Positions 53,496 to 63,464 of a DNA stretch of 64,000 bases are shown piece after piece. The position numbers and the translations under genes are program-made. The notes beneath the pieces are model-generated. The model was not told the origin of the DNA. It ran no database searches and saw only the letters and a program-made list of their open reading frames with translations. This DNA comes from Cyclobacterium lianum (lineage in GTDB: Bacteria; Bacteroidota; Bacteroidia; Cytophagales; Cyclobacteriaceae), in the NCBI RefSeq assembly GCF_900143075.1, contig NZ_FRCY01000021.1:1-64000 (forward strand), given 5' to 3'. Position 1 is the stretch's first letter. The number at the start of each line of letters is the position of its first letter.

Positions 53496-54458
53496 TTGAG
53501 AATCGTACAATTCAAAAATAAGGACAGCAGCACGCAGGTAGGCCTGGTGGAAGGGGAGCATCTCCGTTTGCTACAAGATATCAAAAGTACCTATGAATTG
53601 GGCCGGATGGCCTTTGAAACCGGAAATTCGCTTGTTAAACTCGTCGAAGAGCGTGCAGGCAATGAAAGGGTGAATTATGAGGCGCTTATTTCCAATAATC
53701 AAATCCTGCTCCCCCTGGCGCATCCAGATCCCTATCGTTCCTGGATCACTGGAACCGGACTAACCCATTTGGGTTCGGCTGCCTCCCGGGACAAAATGCA
53801 CCAAAAGCTAGCCAGCACTGACTCCGAAGAATTAACTGACTCGATGAAAATGTTTCAGATGGGCCTGGATGGGGGCAAAATGCACGGCGAGATGCCTGGT
53901 GTTCAGCCGGAGTGGTTTTATAAAGGCAACGGGCTTTGTGTGGTTCCTACGGGGCATCCACTGCTCTCACCTGCCTTTGCCCTGGATGGCGGGGAAGAAC
54001 CTGAGCTGGCAGGCCTGTATATCATAGATCCGACAGGACAACCTTTTCGCATGGGCTTTGCTATTGGGAATGAATTTTCAGATCATAAGATGGAGAAAAT
54101 CAATTACCTTTACCTGGCTCATTCCAAGCTGCGCCCGAGTGCCTACGGGCCGGAAATGCTGATCAGCGAGCTCCCGGATCACCTGCAGGGCATGAGCAGC
54201 ATAAAAAGAGGAGACCAGGTGGTTTGGCAAAAAGAATTCCTTACCGGAAATGCCAATATGAGCCATAACATTGCCAATCTGGAACACCACCATTTCAAAT
54301 ACGAGCTTTTCAGACAGCCCGGTGATGTGCATGTACACTATTATGGCACAGCAGTGGCAAGTTTTGCCGATGGGATAGAAGTGCAGGACGGGGATCGATT
54401 CGAAATACAGATTCCGGAATTTGGGAAACCATTGGTGAATCCGATGAGACTGGTATAG
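53496..54458 (+). CDS. AraD1/GguC family protein (FAH-fold, sugar-acid catabolism)
   Basis: The 320-residue protein matches the AraD1/GguC type of fumarylacetoacetate-hydrolase-fold proteins ('LLPLAHPDPYRSWITGTGLTHLGSAASRDKMH', 'VQPEWFYKGNGLCVVPTGHPL', 'FRMGFAIGNEFSDHKMEKINYLYLAHSKLR', 'VHVHYYGTAVASFADGIEV'). AraD1-type enzymes act on 2-keto-3-deoxy-sugar acids such as 2-keto-3-deoxy-L-arabonate. The first codon is TTG (53496); no in-frame ATG upstream fits. The gene follows the PVC-type dehydrogenase after about 200 bases, so the pair may oxidise a sugar and process the resulting acid, though this is inference. Confidence 0.82.
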   Translation: MRIVQFKNKDSSTQVGLVEGEHLRLLQDIKSTYELGRMAFETGNSLVKLVEERAGNERVNYEALISNNQILLPLAHPDPYRSWITGTGLTHLGSAASRDKMHQKLASTDSEELTDSMKMFQMGLDGGKMHGEMPGVQPEWFYKGNGLCVVPTGHPLLSPAFALDGGEEPELAGLYIIDPTGQPFRMGFAIGNEFSDHKMEKINYLYLAHSKLRPSAYGPEMLISELPDHLQGMSSIKRGDQVVWQKEFLTGNANMSHNIANLEHHHFKYELFRQPGDVHVHYYGTAVASFADGIEVQDGDRFEIQIPEFGKPLVNPMRLV

Positions 54459-54466
54459 AGGGAAGG

Positions 54467-54491
54467 GTTGAGGGAGATTGAAGGAGATTGG
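54467..54491. repeat. 10-bp tandem repeat GATTGAAGGA, short copy
   Basis: About two units (GGTTGAGGGA, GATTGAAGGA, GATTG) lie directly after the AraD1 gene stop. This is a member of the same repeat family as 53290-53345. Confidence 0.75.
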
Positions 54492-54647
54492 AGGCAGGTG
54501 GGATGGCGTAAGGCTGAGTCTTAGGCTGATAATGGCTAGCTACAAGCTGCCTTTTCAGGCTTTTTCTTACAGAGCGGCGCGGCCAGGCAACTCAGACGTT
54601 GGATTAAATAAGAATCAGAATTGAAGGGAGTGAGCCAAAGCATTATC

Positions 54648-56518
<1,871 letters not shown>

Positions 56519-56636
56519 AAGACTCGGGTTTATTGGGCAGCTATTCAAAATTAAAATCCAAGTTAATTTAAATGACACCTTAAATCCAGTAAATGGCAAA
56601 ATAAAAACAGGATTGATCTGGGTTGATTGGGAAAAA

Positions 56637-56680
56637 GATTGAAGGAGATTGATGGGAGATTGAAGGAGATTGAGGGAGGT
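56637..56680. repeat. 10-bp tandem repeat GATTGAAGGA with 9-bp variant
   Basis: Units GATTGAAGGA, GATTGATGG(GA), GATTGAAGGA, GATTGAGGGA lie between the ThuA-like gene and the sulfatase. A different reading frame through it gives the spurious 'SLNLLQSPINLLQSFSQS' extension of the ThuA gene. Confidence 0.8.
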
Positions 56681-56702
56681 CATTTATCAACTACTAAATC
56701 CT

Positions 56703-58154
56703 CTATTCACTTTGCTCCTTTTTCTGTTGTCGAAAATAATCATTGTTGTCATAGCGGGAATCTGCTGCCCATTTTACATTGATTTTTGGCAGGTGCTGCG
56801 CCAACTCCGATTTGACGGGGGCGTATTTTTCCTCCCCGGCTACATTGTACCACTCATTAGGGTCTGCTTTCAGGTCATACAATTCTTCTGAACCATCCTC
56901 ATAGCGAATATAGCGATAGTCCTGGCTGACAACCGCATGGTTATTCCGGGCCCATGTGGCGATGGCAGGGGTGGTCCATTTACTCCTGGGGTTTTTCAGC
57001 AAGGTTAAGATGCTTTTGGCTTCAATATGCTGTGGATTAGGGAGCCTGGCCAAATCCGTGAGGGTGGGGTAAATGGAAAACAATTCCACCGGAGCGTCAA
57101 CACGCTGGTTTTTGGGGATGCCAGGCCCGGCAAAGATCAGGGGAGAAATGGTGGCCCTGTTCCAGAGCGCCACTTTGGCAAAGGTGCCCTTTTCTCCCAG
57201 CCGGTAGCCGTGATCTGACCAAAGCACCACAATGGTGTTTTCTGCATGGGGACTTTCTTCCAGGGCTGTCAGCACCTCCCCTATATAATGATCCACAAAG
57301 GAAACACAGGCCAGGTAGGCATGCAGGATATTTTTCCATTGCCTGTTTTCTATGGCCCATTCCGTCGTAGGCATCATGGGTAAATCATCAATTTCAAGGG
57401 CAATCTGTGGCAGGTCTTCCCGGTCATTTTCCAGATAGGCCGGATAATGAATTTTTGCCGTATCGTAAAGATCAAACCATTTTTGAGGTACATGCCATGG
57501 CACATGAGGGCGAAGAAAACCGATGGAGAGGAAAAAGGGCTGATCATATTCTTTTTGAATCCTTTCAATGGCCCATTTGGCCGATCGGTAATCCGGCATC
57601 TGCTCATCCCGCTCCGGAAAGGCACCCCAATCAGTAGAAGTGCCCCTTTTGTCCCAGTGGAAGCTTTGTGCCGGCTTGGGTCCGAAGCCGCTTTCCCTAC
57701 CGCCGCTTTCGTCCAGTAAACCATCAGGAGCGTGGTTATGAAAAATTTTCCCTACACCCATGGTGTGGTATCCGGCATCCTTGAAATACTGGTGAAGGAG
57801 GGTGACCTGCTGGGTGGACTCGTTGGTTTCTTTGATTTTATTGTCATCAATAAACCCATATATACCTGTGGTAGAGGGTCTCAAACCAGTCATAATCGCC
57901 GTTCTTGACGGACTGCACATGGGAGCCTGACATTGGGCATTGGCAAACAATACCCCCCTGGAGATTAATCTGTCCAAATTAGGAGTGATAGCATCCGGGT
58001 GACCCATTCCACCGACAAAATCGTTCAGGTCGTCCACAGAGATCATCAGGATATTGGGTGGTTGAGAGTCCTGGGCTCGTACCCAAACTATGTTTAATAC
58101 AAGTAGAAAAATAATACAAGGCAAAACTTGGTAGGGATTTTTCATCATCAACAA
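56703..58154 (-). CDS. Sulfatase, S1 family, iduronate-2-sulfatase-like
   Basis: This 483-residue sulfatase has a signal peptide (ends near 'WVRAQDS'), 'NILMISVDDLNDFVGGMGHPDAITPNLDRL' and the activation motif C80-S-P-S-R84 ('QAPMCSPSRTAIMTGLRPSTTG'). The 'VDDLNDFVG..', 'GVGKIFHNH', 'PFFLSIGFLRPHVPWHVPQKWFDLY' and 'VVLWSDHGYRLGEKGTFAK' patterns are those of the iduronate-2-sulfatase-like group, which act on 2-O-sulfated uronic acids or related sugars in other organisms; the true substrate here is unknown. A small membrane protein gene lies 3 bases upstream on the same strand. Confidence 0.92.
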   Translation of the reverse strand: MLMMKNPYQVLPCIIFLLVLNIVWVRAQDSQPPNILMISVDDLNDFVGGMGHPDAITPNLDRLISRGVLFANAQCQAPMCSPSRTAIMTGLRPSTTGIYGFIDDNKIKETNESTQQVTLLHQYFKDAGYHTMGVGKIFHNHAPDGLLDESGGRESGFGPKPAQSFHWDKRGTSTDWGAFPERDEQMPDYRSAKWAIERIQKEYDQPFFLSIGFLRPHVPWHVPQKWFDLYDTAKIHYPAYLENDREDLPQIALEIDDLPMMPTTEWAIENRQWKNILHAYLACVSFVDHYIGEVLTALEESPHAENTIVVLWSDHGYRLGEKGTFAKVALWNRATISPLIFAGPGIPKNQRVDAPVELFSIYPTLTDLARLPNPQHIEAKSILTLLKNPRSKWTTPAIATWARNNHAVVSQDYRYIRYEDGSEELYDLKADPNEWYNVAGEEKYAPVKSELAQHLPKINVKWAADSRYDNNDYFRQQKKEQSE

Positions 58155-58157
58155 AAA

Positions 58158-58460
58158 TCAGATTAATTCAATATGGTAAAGCACCAAAAACAAGAGCACC
58201 AGGTTTATAACTGTCCTTAAAATAGCAAACAACCAGTTCCTGCGCATTTTTTTTTCTTCTTCGTTATTCAATACCTGATAAAACAGTATGCCTATCAGGA
58301 TGATATTAACAGTCAAAATAAGTAATGACAGGTATCCTACCCAGTGGGGCCAGTTCAAATACACCATCAAACCATTGAGCACATAAGCTGTCATGGTCAG
58401 GAAACTCGTATTGTTATGCAGCTCCTTGGGGTGAAAAAAAGAAATTGGATTGGCTTCCAC
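58158..58460 (-). CDS. Small hypothetical membrane protein
   Basis: The 100-residue protein has two or three hydrophobic helices ('FLTMTAYVLNGLMVYL', 'WVGYLSLLILTVNIILIGILFYQVL', 'WLFAILRTVINLVLLFLVLYHI'). It is directly followed, with 3 bases between, by the sulfatase gene, so the two are probably translated together. I do not recognise a family. Confidence 0.65.
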   Translation of the reverse strand: MEANPISFFHPKELHNNTSFLTMTAYVLNGLMVYLNWPHWVGYLSLLILTVNIILIGILFYQVLNNEEEKKMRRNWLFAILRTVINLVLLFLVLYHIELI

Positions 58461-58581
58461 AATTTTAATTTGGATAAAAAATCAGAGAAAATCAAATAAG
58501 GGTTTTTTTTAGGGCTTGGGCCTTCTTGCCTGTTGCCAAATGACCAGTTAGAAAAGGGGTATAATTCGTACAGCTTCATTA

Positions 58582-58647
58582 GAGATTGAAGGAGATTGAT
58601 GGGAAGAGATTGAGGGAGATTGAAGGAAGGAGATTGATTGAGGTTGG
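58582..58647. repeat. 10-bp tandem repeat GATTGAAGGA, imperfect
   Basis: Several units (GATTGAAGGA, GATTGATGGG, GATTGAGGGA, GATTGAAGGA, with small insertions) lie between the small membrane protein gene and vapC, ending next to the vapC stop. This is the fourth member of the family in 5.3 kb. Confidence 0.8.
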
Positions 58648-58655
58648 TTTTAGGT

Positions 58656-59033
58656 TTAAAACAAAAATTCATATCCCACAACTTGCTTCAGTTTTTTATC
58701 CAACGTCCAGAGTTGGAGTTCGTTTTTCTGTACTGCATTAAAAATTACCGCATCGATTATTCCTACTCCATGATGAACCAAGCCAGAATGATAAGAAAGA
58801 AAACCAGATTCCATCACCAAAAAAGGTTCATCCAAAGTGGGAACCAAAGATGCATACTCCAGGATAACATTCACCTCTCTTTTGCTTTTTGCACCTTGCA
58901 ACAGTTCTGCAAAAATAAGCTCAAGGCCGAACACCCTGCCATTCTCAAGAAGTTCCTGGCAAACATTAAAGTATTTGGGATTTCCCTTCAGGTATTCAAT
59001 CCAGATGGAAGTATCGAACACAACACCTCTCAT
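58656..59033 (-). CDS. vapC: VapC-type PIN-domain toxin
   Basis: The 125-residue protein has the PIN fold with acidic residues Asp7 ('VVFDTSIWIEYLKG'), Glu43 ('FAELLQG'), Asp94 ('GIIDAVIF') and Asp112 ('LWTLDKKLK') that would bind metal for RNase activity. The length and the overlap of its start with the end of the antitoxin gene by 4 bases (ATGA) fit a VapBC operon. The target RNA is unknown. Confidence 0.88.
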   Translation of the reverse strand: MRGVVFDTSIWIEYLKGNPKYFNVCQELLENGRVFGLELIFAELLQGAKSKREVNVILEYASLVPTLDEPFLVMESGFLSYHSGLVHHGVGIIDAVIFNAVQKNELQLWTLDKKLKQVVGYEFLF

Positions 59034-59236
59034 TCGCGATTCAAGTCCCGTAATTCCTTCGAAGCGTACCTAAACGCCAATGGTTCATTCAAAACCGTGG
59101 CTCCCAGTTGCTTGATTTTTTGGGTTCTGATGTAAGCAATTAAAGCGATTTTTACCGTTTCTGTGATTGTATCTGCCTTGGATAATTCCATGGCTTCCGC
59201 TATCAATTCGTCAGGAATAATGGCTGTAACTTTCAT
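59030..59236 (-). CDS. vapB: VapB-type antitoxin (DUF2191-like)
   Basis: The 68-residue protein starts with a ribbon-helix-helix-like N-terminus ('MKVTAIIPDELIAEAMELSKADTITETVKIALIAYIR'), as in VapB antitoxins of the DUF2191 group, and its C-terminal part ('LAFRYASKELRDLNRE') should bind the toxin. It lies upstream of and overlaps vapC by 4 bases. A perfect 8-base palindrome 20 bases upstream is the likely binding site. Confidence 0.8.
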   Translation of the reverse strand: MKVTAIIPDELIAEAMELSKADTITETVKIALIAYIRTQKIKQLGATVLNEPLAFRYASKELRDLNRE

Positions 59237-59256
59237 ACTTTTAAATTTTTACGAAT

Positions 59257-59275
59257 ATACGATAAAGTATCGTAT
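59257..59275. promoter_or_regulatory. VapB operator candidate, perfect palindrome
   Basis: ATACGATA (59257-59264) and TATCGTAT (59268-59275) are exact reverse complements with a 3-base spacer (AAG), centred about 30 bases upstream of the vapB start. Such palindromes are typical autoregulation sites of VapBC operons. Confidence 0.65.
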
Positions 59276-59409
59276 TTTCACCAGTTAATAAAAGCAAAAT
59301 TCTAAACCATTTGGACCAACAGGATTTTACTTATATTGGTGGAGCTGTATGCGATTTAACTCCCACAATAGAAAAAGCCAACGGTCTCCCCTTTGCAACA
59401 GGGATCCCT

Positions 59410-60507
59410 TTATTGATCAGGAATGCTGTCATGTTTCTCCAGAAACTGTAGCACCTGACGCTCCACAAAACCGTTTTCATGGGGTATCATTCTGCCCAGT
59501 GCTTCATTTAATCTGGCTGAATGGATGCTATGTGCTGAATATAACTTCAGTAGCTTTACCAGCTGCGGACCATTTACCTGGCTAAGGTTCTCCATTGAAT
59601 GATCCACTACCGCCGGATTTAAATGGGCTGCTTCAGCCAATCGATCAAAAATCAGGTTTTCTATGCCCGCGTCTACCTTACCGATAAGCTCGAAAATCCG
59701 AAGTTGCAGTTCATCCGATCCCAGCTGTTCTATTGTAATGGATTTCAACAAAAGGTAGGACTGGAAATATTCATCCTCAAGCAATACTCCGACCAATCCA
59801 TCAATCACCAGATCATTTAGCTCTCGAAGTAAGCCAAGGCGTTCGAGGGCCCAGGTTCTGTCCGATTGATCAGTACTTTGAAGAATTTCTGTAAACAGAT
59901 GTGGATCCAGGCCGCTTTCTGTAAGTGCTGTTACTTGCTCCTGAACGGGTCCGTGCACGATTTGATAAAGCTTATGGGTGGTATAAGCCGCTCCTGGTAC
60001 GACATAAGCCAGTACATCCTTTGCTGTGGCACCCGACAAGCCGTCTACCGAAGCATGGTCGGATGCCGAATGACCCACCAGATCCTCAAACGCATAATTG
60101 CCCAACGGAAGAAACGGATCAGCCAAAAGCTCGTGCAGTTGCTCGTATTCGCCGGCAACAAAAGGCTCATGATCCTGCTTGCTCAGGTACTCTCCATCAG
60201 AGAGCTCAAATCCCAGGTATCTTCCGGTAATGTTCCAGTACAGCCTGATTTTCAGCGGCCGGCATTTGTTATCGAAACACACGCCGGTATGAAGCTCCAG
60301 ATAATAATTTACAGGAATACCGGCAGCTCCGCCCTTTCGAGGCATTTCCTGCCGGTATAAGGAATCATTGATGGGTATGCTGACCAGACTGGAAGAATCC
60401 GCAATGGATATGGTAGCAGGCTGAAAATACCTGATATCCTCGGTTTCTCCATAAAAAAACAGGACCAGATAAAGCCCGGGCAATACACATTTTAACCAAC
60501 TGACCAT
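59410..60507 (-). CDS. Exported protein with flavinylation-like motif (FMN-binding-like) and helical C-terminus
   Basis: The 365-residue protein begins with a hydrophobic signal segment. At about 154-161 it carries 'VDGLSGAT', which fits the D-G-x-(S/T)-G-A-T consensus where ApbE-type transferases attach FMN to Thr (here Thr161), followed by 'AKDVLAYVVPGAAYTTHKL'. The C-terminal 150 residues are helical and repeat-like ('RTWALERLGLLRELNDLVIDGLVGVLLED'), reminiscent of HEAT repeats. It lies 18 bases downstream of the FAD oxidoreductase gene, same direction, so the two may form one redox unit. No ApbE gene is in the window. The domain assignment is tentative. Confidence 0.55.
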   Translation of the reverse strand: MVSWLKCVLPGLYLVLFFYGETEDIRYFQPATISIADSSSLVSIPINDSLYRQEMPRKGGAAGIPVNYYLELHTGVCFDNKCRPLKIRLYWNITGRYLGFELSDGEYLSKQDHEPFVAGEYEQLHELLADPFLPLGNYAFEDLVGHSASDHASVDGLSGATAKDVLAYVVPGAAYTTHKLYQIVHGPVQEQVTALTESGLDPHLFTEILQSTDQSDRTWALERLGLLRELNDLVIDGLVGVLLEDEYFQSYLLLKSITIEQLGSDELQLRIFELIGKVDAGIENLIFDRLAEAAHLNPAVVDHSMENLSQVNGPQLVKLLKLYSAHSIHSARLNEALGRMIPHENGFVERQVLQFLEKHDSIPDQ

Positions 60508-60525
60508 CCAATTTTTATCTTTTCA

Positions 60526-61911
60526 CTATACTTCCGGCACAATTCCCCCATGCTCCTTCAGCAATGCTTTCAACTCATCCAGGGGGACCTGCGCTGGCGT
60601 TACCTTGTGTTTGATAGCCAATACTGCCGCTGCAGCAGCTGCCTGGCCCATGCCCATACAAGATGCCTGTACCCTCAAAGCAGAATTGGCGAGTCGATCG
60701 CTACTGAGACAACGTCCTGCTACCAGAAAATTTTGGCTGCCCTTCGGTATCAGTGCCCTAAGCGGGATGGTAGCGACCACATCTTCTTTCAGAAACTCCT
60801 GATAAATGGATTCACCATCCCTATGCAAATCAATCGGATAAAAGGAATAAGACAAAGAGTCGTCAAAAACCCTTCCTGAGACATAATCCTCATGACTTAT
60901 TTTATAAAGTCCGTCGATCCTGAAAGTTTCCCTTACTGCTGTTTCGGTCTGTGCATCCATTAATTTTAATTTCTCGCAACCGGGAAATTTCCTTAACGTT
61001 CTGATCAATTCCAACAAGGAAGCTCTGCCTTCGATATTGGCTTTGGTATGCAATTCGGCTGTTGAAGAATCAGCACCGGGCACATAGACATAATTATAGG
61101 GCACAGTAGGAGGGAAATTATTAACTGATGATTCTACTTTCACATCTTCGTTGATGAGCATATTTTGCCTGAGCCTGCTATGGTATTCCTTTGGTATTTG
61201 GGAAAGATCGAGGGATTCGAAATCATAACCCCCGATCCGGAAAATGAAGGATCCCGGTTGGGTATCCGCCTCTCTGAGAAGGGGAAATCCGGCAATGGAA
61301 GCTGCGGCCGCATTACCGCTGCAGTCGATGATCTGGTTACAGCTAATTTCATTGGCAATTCCCTTTCCCACGGTTTCCACAGTCCATTTTCCTTTATTCT
61401 GCTTAATGGAAGTCGGCGTTTCATAATAGTGTATAGCCACTCCGGCCTCCCTGCACTTTTCTTCTGCCAGCAGCGCATAAAGGGATTTGTTGACGGTTAC
61501 CTGGTGTCTCCAATGACGAATGGTATCGTTATTAGGAATAATGGAAAAGTTGGGCAGGATATCATCATTTAACTCAACGGCTTCCAGCACCAGCTCCCAA
61601 CCTATGCCTCCGATGATTTGCTTCCCCCAGGCATGGAATATCCCGGGAAAGGATACCCCACCGGTGGTGGTGGTCCCTCCCAACTGACTGCCGCTTTCTA
61701 TCAGGGTGGTTTTGGCCCCTGCCCTACCTGCCTGTATGGCGGCCACGACACCGGCAGTTCCTCCGCCAACTATTAAAATATCTGTTTCAATTTTCTGTTT
61801 TTGAACGCGATATGGCGATGCCAGCCTTTCACCTTTTGAGAGCTGTGGAGCAGTCAGCCCCACGGATAGGGCCCCCATTCTGGCAATCATTTCTCTTCTT
61901 TTCATTTTCAT
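60526..61911 (-). CDS. Tat-exported FAD-dependent oxidoreductase
   Basis: From the start at 61911 (MKMKRREMIARMGALSVGL) the protein has 461 residues. The KRR motif and hydrophobic stretch form a twin-arginine-like signal. The FAD-binding fold follows at once: 'IETDILIVGGGTAGVVAAIQAGRAGAKTTLIESG' (glycine motif about 49-54), 'NQIIDCSGNAAAASIAG' and 'IPLRALIPKGSQNFLVAGRCLSSDRLANSALRVQASCMGMGQAAAAAAVLA', the typical C-terminal FAD closing segment of PF12831-type enzymes. Upstream Met residues add nothing useful. It stands between a SusD/SusC pair and the flavinylation-like protein. Confidence 0.86.
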   Translation of the reverse strand: MKMKRREMIARMGALSVGLTAPQLSKGERLASPYRVQKQKIETDILIVGGGTAGVVAAIQAGRAGAKTTLIESGSQLGGTTTTGGVSFPGIFHAWGKQIIGGIGWELVLEAVELNDDILPNFSIIPNNDTIRHWRHQVTVNKSLYALLAEEKCREAGVAIHYYETPTSIKQNKGKWTVETVGKGIANEISCNQIIDCSGNAAAASIAGFPLLREADTQPGSFIFRIGGYDFESLDLSQIPKEYHSRLRQNMLINEDVKVESSVNNFPPTVPYNYVYVPGADSSTAELHTKANIEGRASLLELIRTLRKFPGCEKLKLMDAQTETAVRETFRIDGLYKISHEDYVSGRVFDDSLSYSFYPIDLHRDGESIYQEFLKEDVVATIPLRALIPKGSQNFLVAGRCLSSDRLANSALRVQASCMGMGQAAAAAAVLAIKHKVTPAQVPLDELKALLKEHGGIVPEV

Positions 61912-61972
61912 TTGGTTTGAACGAACAAAGCTGCCGGCCAAATGGCCGGCAAGTTTAGGTTTGCTTTACAAT

Positions 61973-63418
61973 TTAATATCCCGGATTTTGATCGGTGGAA
62001 GGATCTATAGCTCCATTGAAATTGACCTCCTGTAAGGGGATTGGCCACAGGTAATGGGCTTCTGCAATTTGCAGTCCCTTATTTTTCATGACCATTTCCT
62101 GAGCTTTACCCGTTCTTTTCAAATCCAGCCATCGTTTTCCTTCAAACTGAAATTCATAAGCCCTTTCCTGCAATACAGCGTCCAGGAAAGGTTCGACGTC
62201 CGACGGGGCGAATTGGTAATCAATTGCGGAAGCTTCAAATATTGGGTTTCCGTAAGCCCGTCGTTTCACCTGATTCAATGCAGCAAGGGCCGGCTCGCTG
62301 ACTGCGCCCTGATTTCTGACAGAAGCCTCTGCAAATATCAGCAACACTTCAGCATACCTGTAAATGGGAAGGTCATTGCCAGCATCATTGCGGCTTATGG
62401 CTGCGTTATCCACATATTTACTGCTGACCAGGGTGTTTGGGCCTAATCCAAAATCGATCTGATCCCACAGCGCCTTCCGGATATCCCCCTCATCCCATTC
62501 CATATAAAAAGGATTGGTAGCGTCACTGTAGTGTGCATAAGCTCCGCCAAAATTGAATAAACCCGTGCTGGGATGGTTCAAAATCCATAGCATAAAGTTT
62601 CCCTGCCCAAGTTCTCTTGCATACTTGAGATAAAAAATCTCTTCCGTTGTAGAAATCAACTCCGGGCCAAAAATATCCTGACGGATGTCTTCCACCGAAT
62701 TGATTTCTACCAAAGCAAATTCGTCAGAAGCGATTACCTCGCTACTTTTTTCCATGGCCAGTTGATAATTTTCCAGGAAGAGGTGCACATCCGCCATCAA
62801 AGTTTTGGCTGCATAAACTGTAGGCCGGCCAATGTGCTTTGCTGTTGGAAGTAAATGGCTCTCTGCAAAGCCCAAATCCTCCAATATCAAATCGTAAACC
62901 TCCTGAACGGTACTCCTGGGAAGATCGATTTGCTGCATATTTTCTTCGGTCCGGAGAGGTACCCCTCCCCAGTTTCTTACCAAATCGAAATAAGCCAGCG
63001 CTCTTAAAAATTTAGCTTCTGCCAAATAGTAATTGAGGTCTTCCTCACTAATGTCAGTACCATCTGGCGCATTAGCGATCACCAGGTTGGCGTTTCGGAT
63101 GGCTTGGTAGAACGAATTCCACCTCGAGCCCGCTGTATTGATATTGGTTGCATTTAATCCAGCAAAATCATTGTATTGGGCCCTGCTTCCTCTACCATAT
63201 CCCCAATCGGTGTGCGCATCCAATATGGCAATTTGTTCAGCCCTTGTTGACCTGAGCGGACTGTAAATTGCATTTACTGCAGTTTCTACCTCTTCGGCGG
63301 TATTGTAGAAGTTTTCAACAGCTACAGTTTTCGGCTGCTCGATCAACAAATCCTCACATGCCGCCAGGGTCAATAGGACAGGCAGCAATAATACGTGTGC
63401 TATATTCAGATTTTTCAT
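61973..63418 (-). CDS. SusD/RagB family glycan-binding lipoprotein
   Basis: This is a full-length SusD of 481 residues with lipoprotein signal (LAAC, Cys21), 'LIEQPKTVAVENFYNTAEEVETAVNAIYSPLRS', 'AEAKFLRALAYFDLVRNWGGVPLRTEEN', 'GRPTVYAAKTLMADVHLFLENYQLAMEKSSEVI', 'LPIYRYAEVLLIFAEASVRNQG' and 'LQERAYEFQFEGKRWLDLKR', ending 'NGAIDPSTDQNPGY'. The FAD oxidoreductase gene follows it by about 60 bases. Its SusC partner starts outside the window and ends 46 bases upstream. Confidence 0.93.
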   Translation of the reverse strand: MKNLNIAHVLLLPVLLTLAACEDLLIEQPKTVAVENFYNTAEEVETAVNAIYSPLRSTRAEQIAILDAHTDWGYGRGSRAQYNDFAGLNATNINTAGSRWNSFYQAIRNANLVIANAPDGTDISEEDLNYYLAEAKFLRALAYFDLVRNWGGVPLRTEENMQQIDLPRSTVQEVYDLILEDLGFAESHLLPTAKHIGRPTVYAAKTLMADVHLFLENYQLAMEKSSEVIASDEFALVEINSVEDIRQDIFGPELISTTEEIFYLKYARELGQGNFMLWILNHPSTGLFNFGGAYAHYSDATNPFYMEWDEGDIRKALWDQIDFGLGPNTLVSSKYVDNAAISRNDAGNDLPIYRYAEVLLIFAEASVRNQGAVSEPALAALNQVKRRAYGNPIFEASAIDYQFAPSDVEPFLDAVLQERAYEFQFEGKRWLDLKRTGKAQEMVMKNKGLQIAEAHYLWPIPLQEVNFNGAIDPSTDQNPGY

Positions 63419-63464
63419 GGTTATTATCGAATTTAAATGATGATTAGTTTACAGCAATCGCTAC

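Noticed and set aside
56519-56683. N-terminal extension of the ThuA-like gene
   Set aside because: It starts inside the 10-bp repeat and reads as an unnatural leader; the ATG at 56518 gives a normal signal segment.
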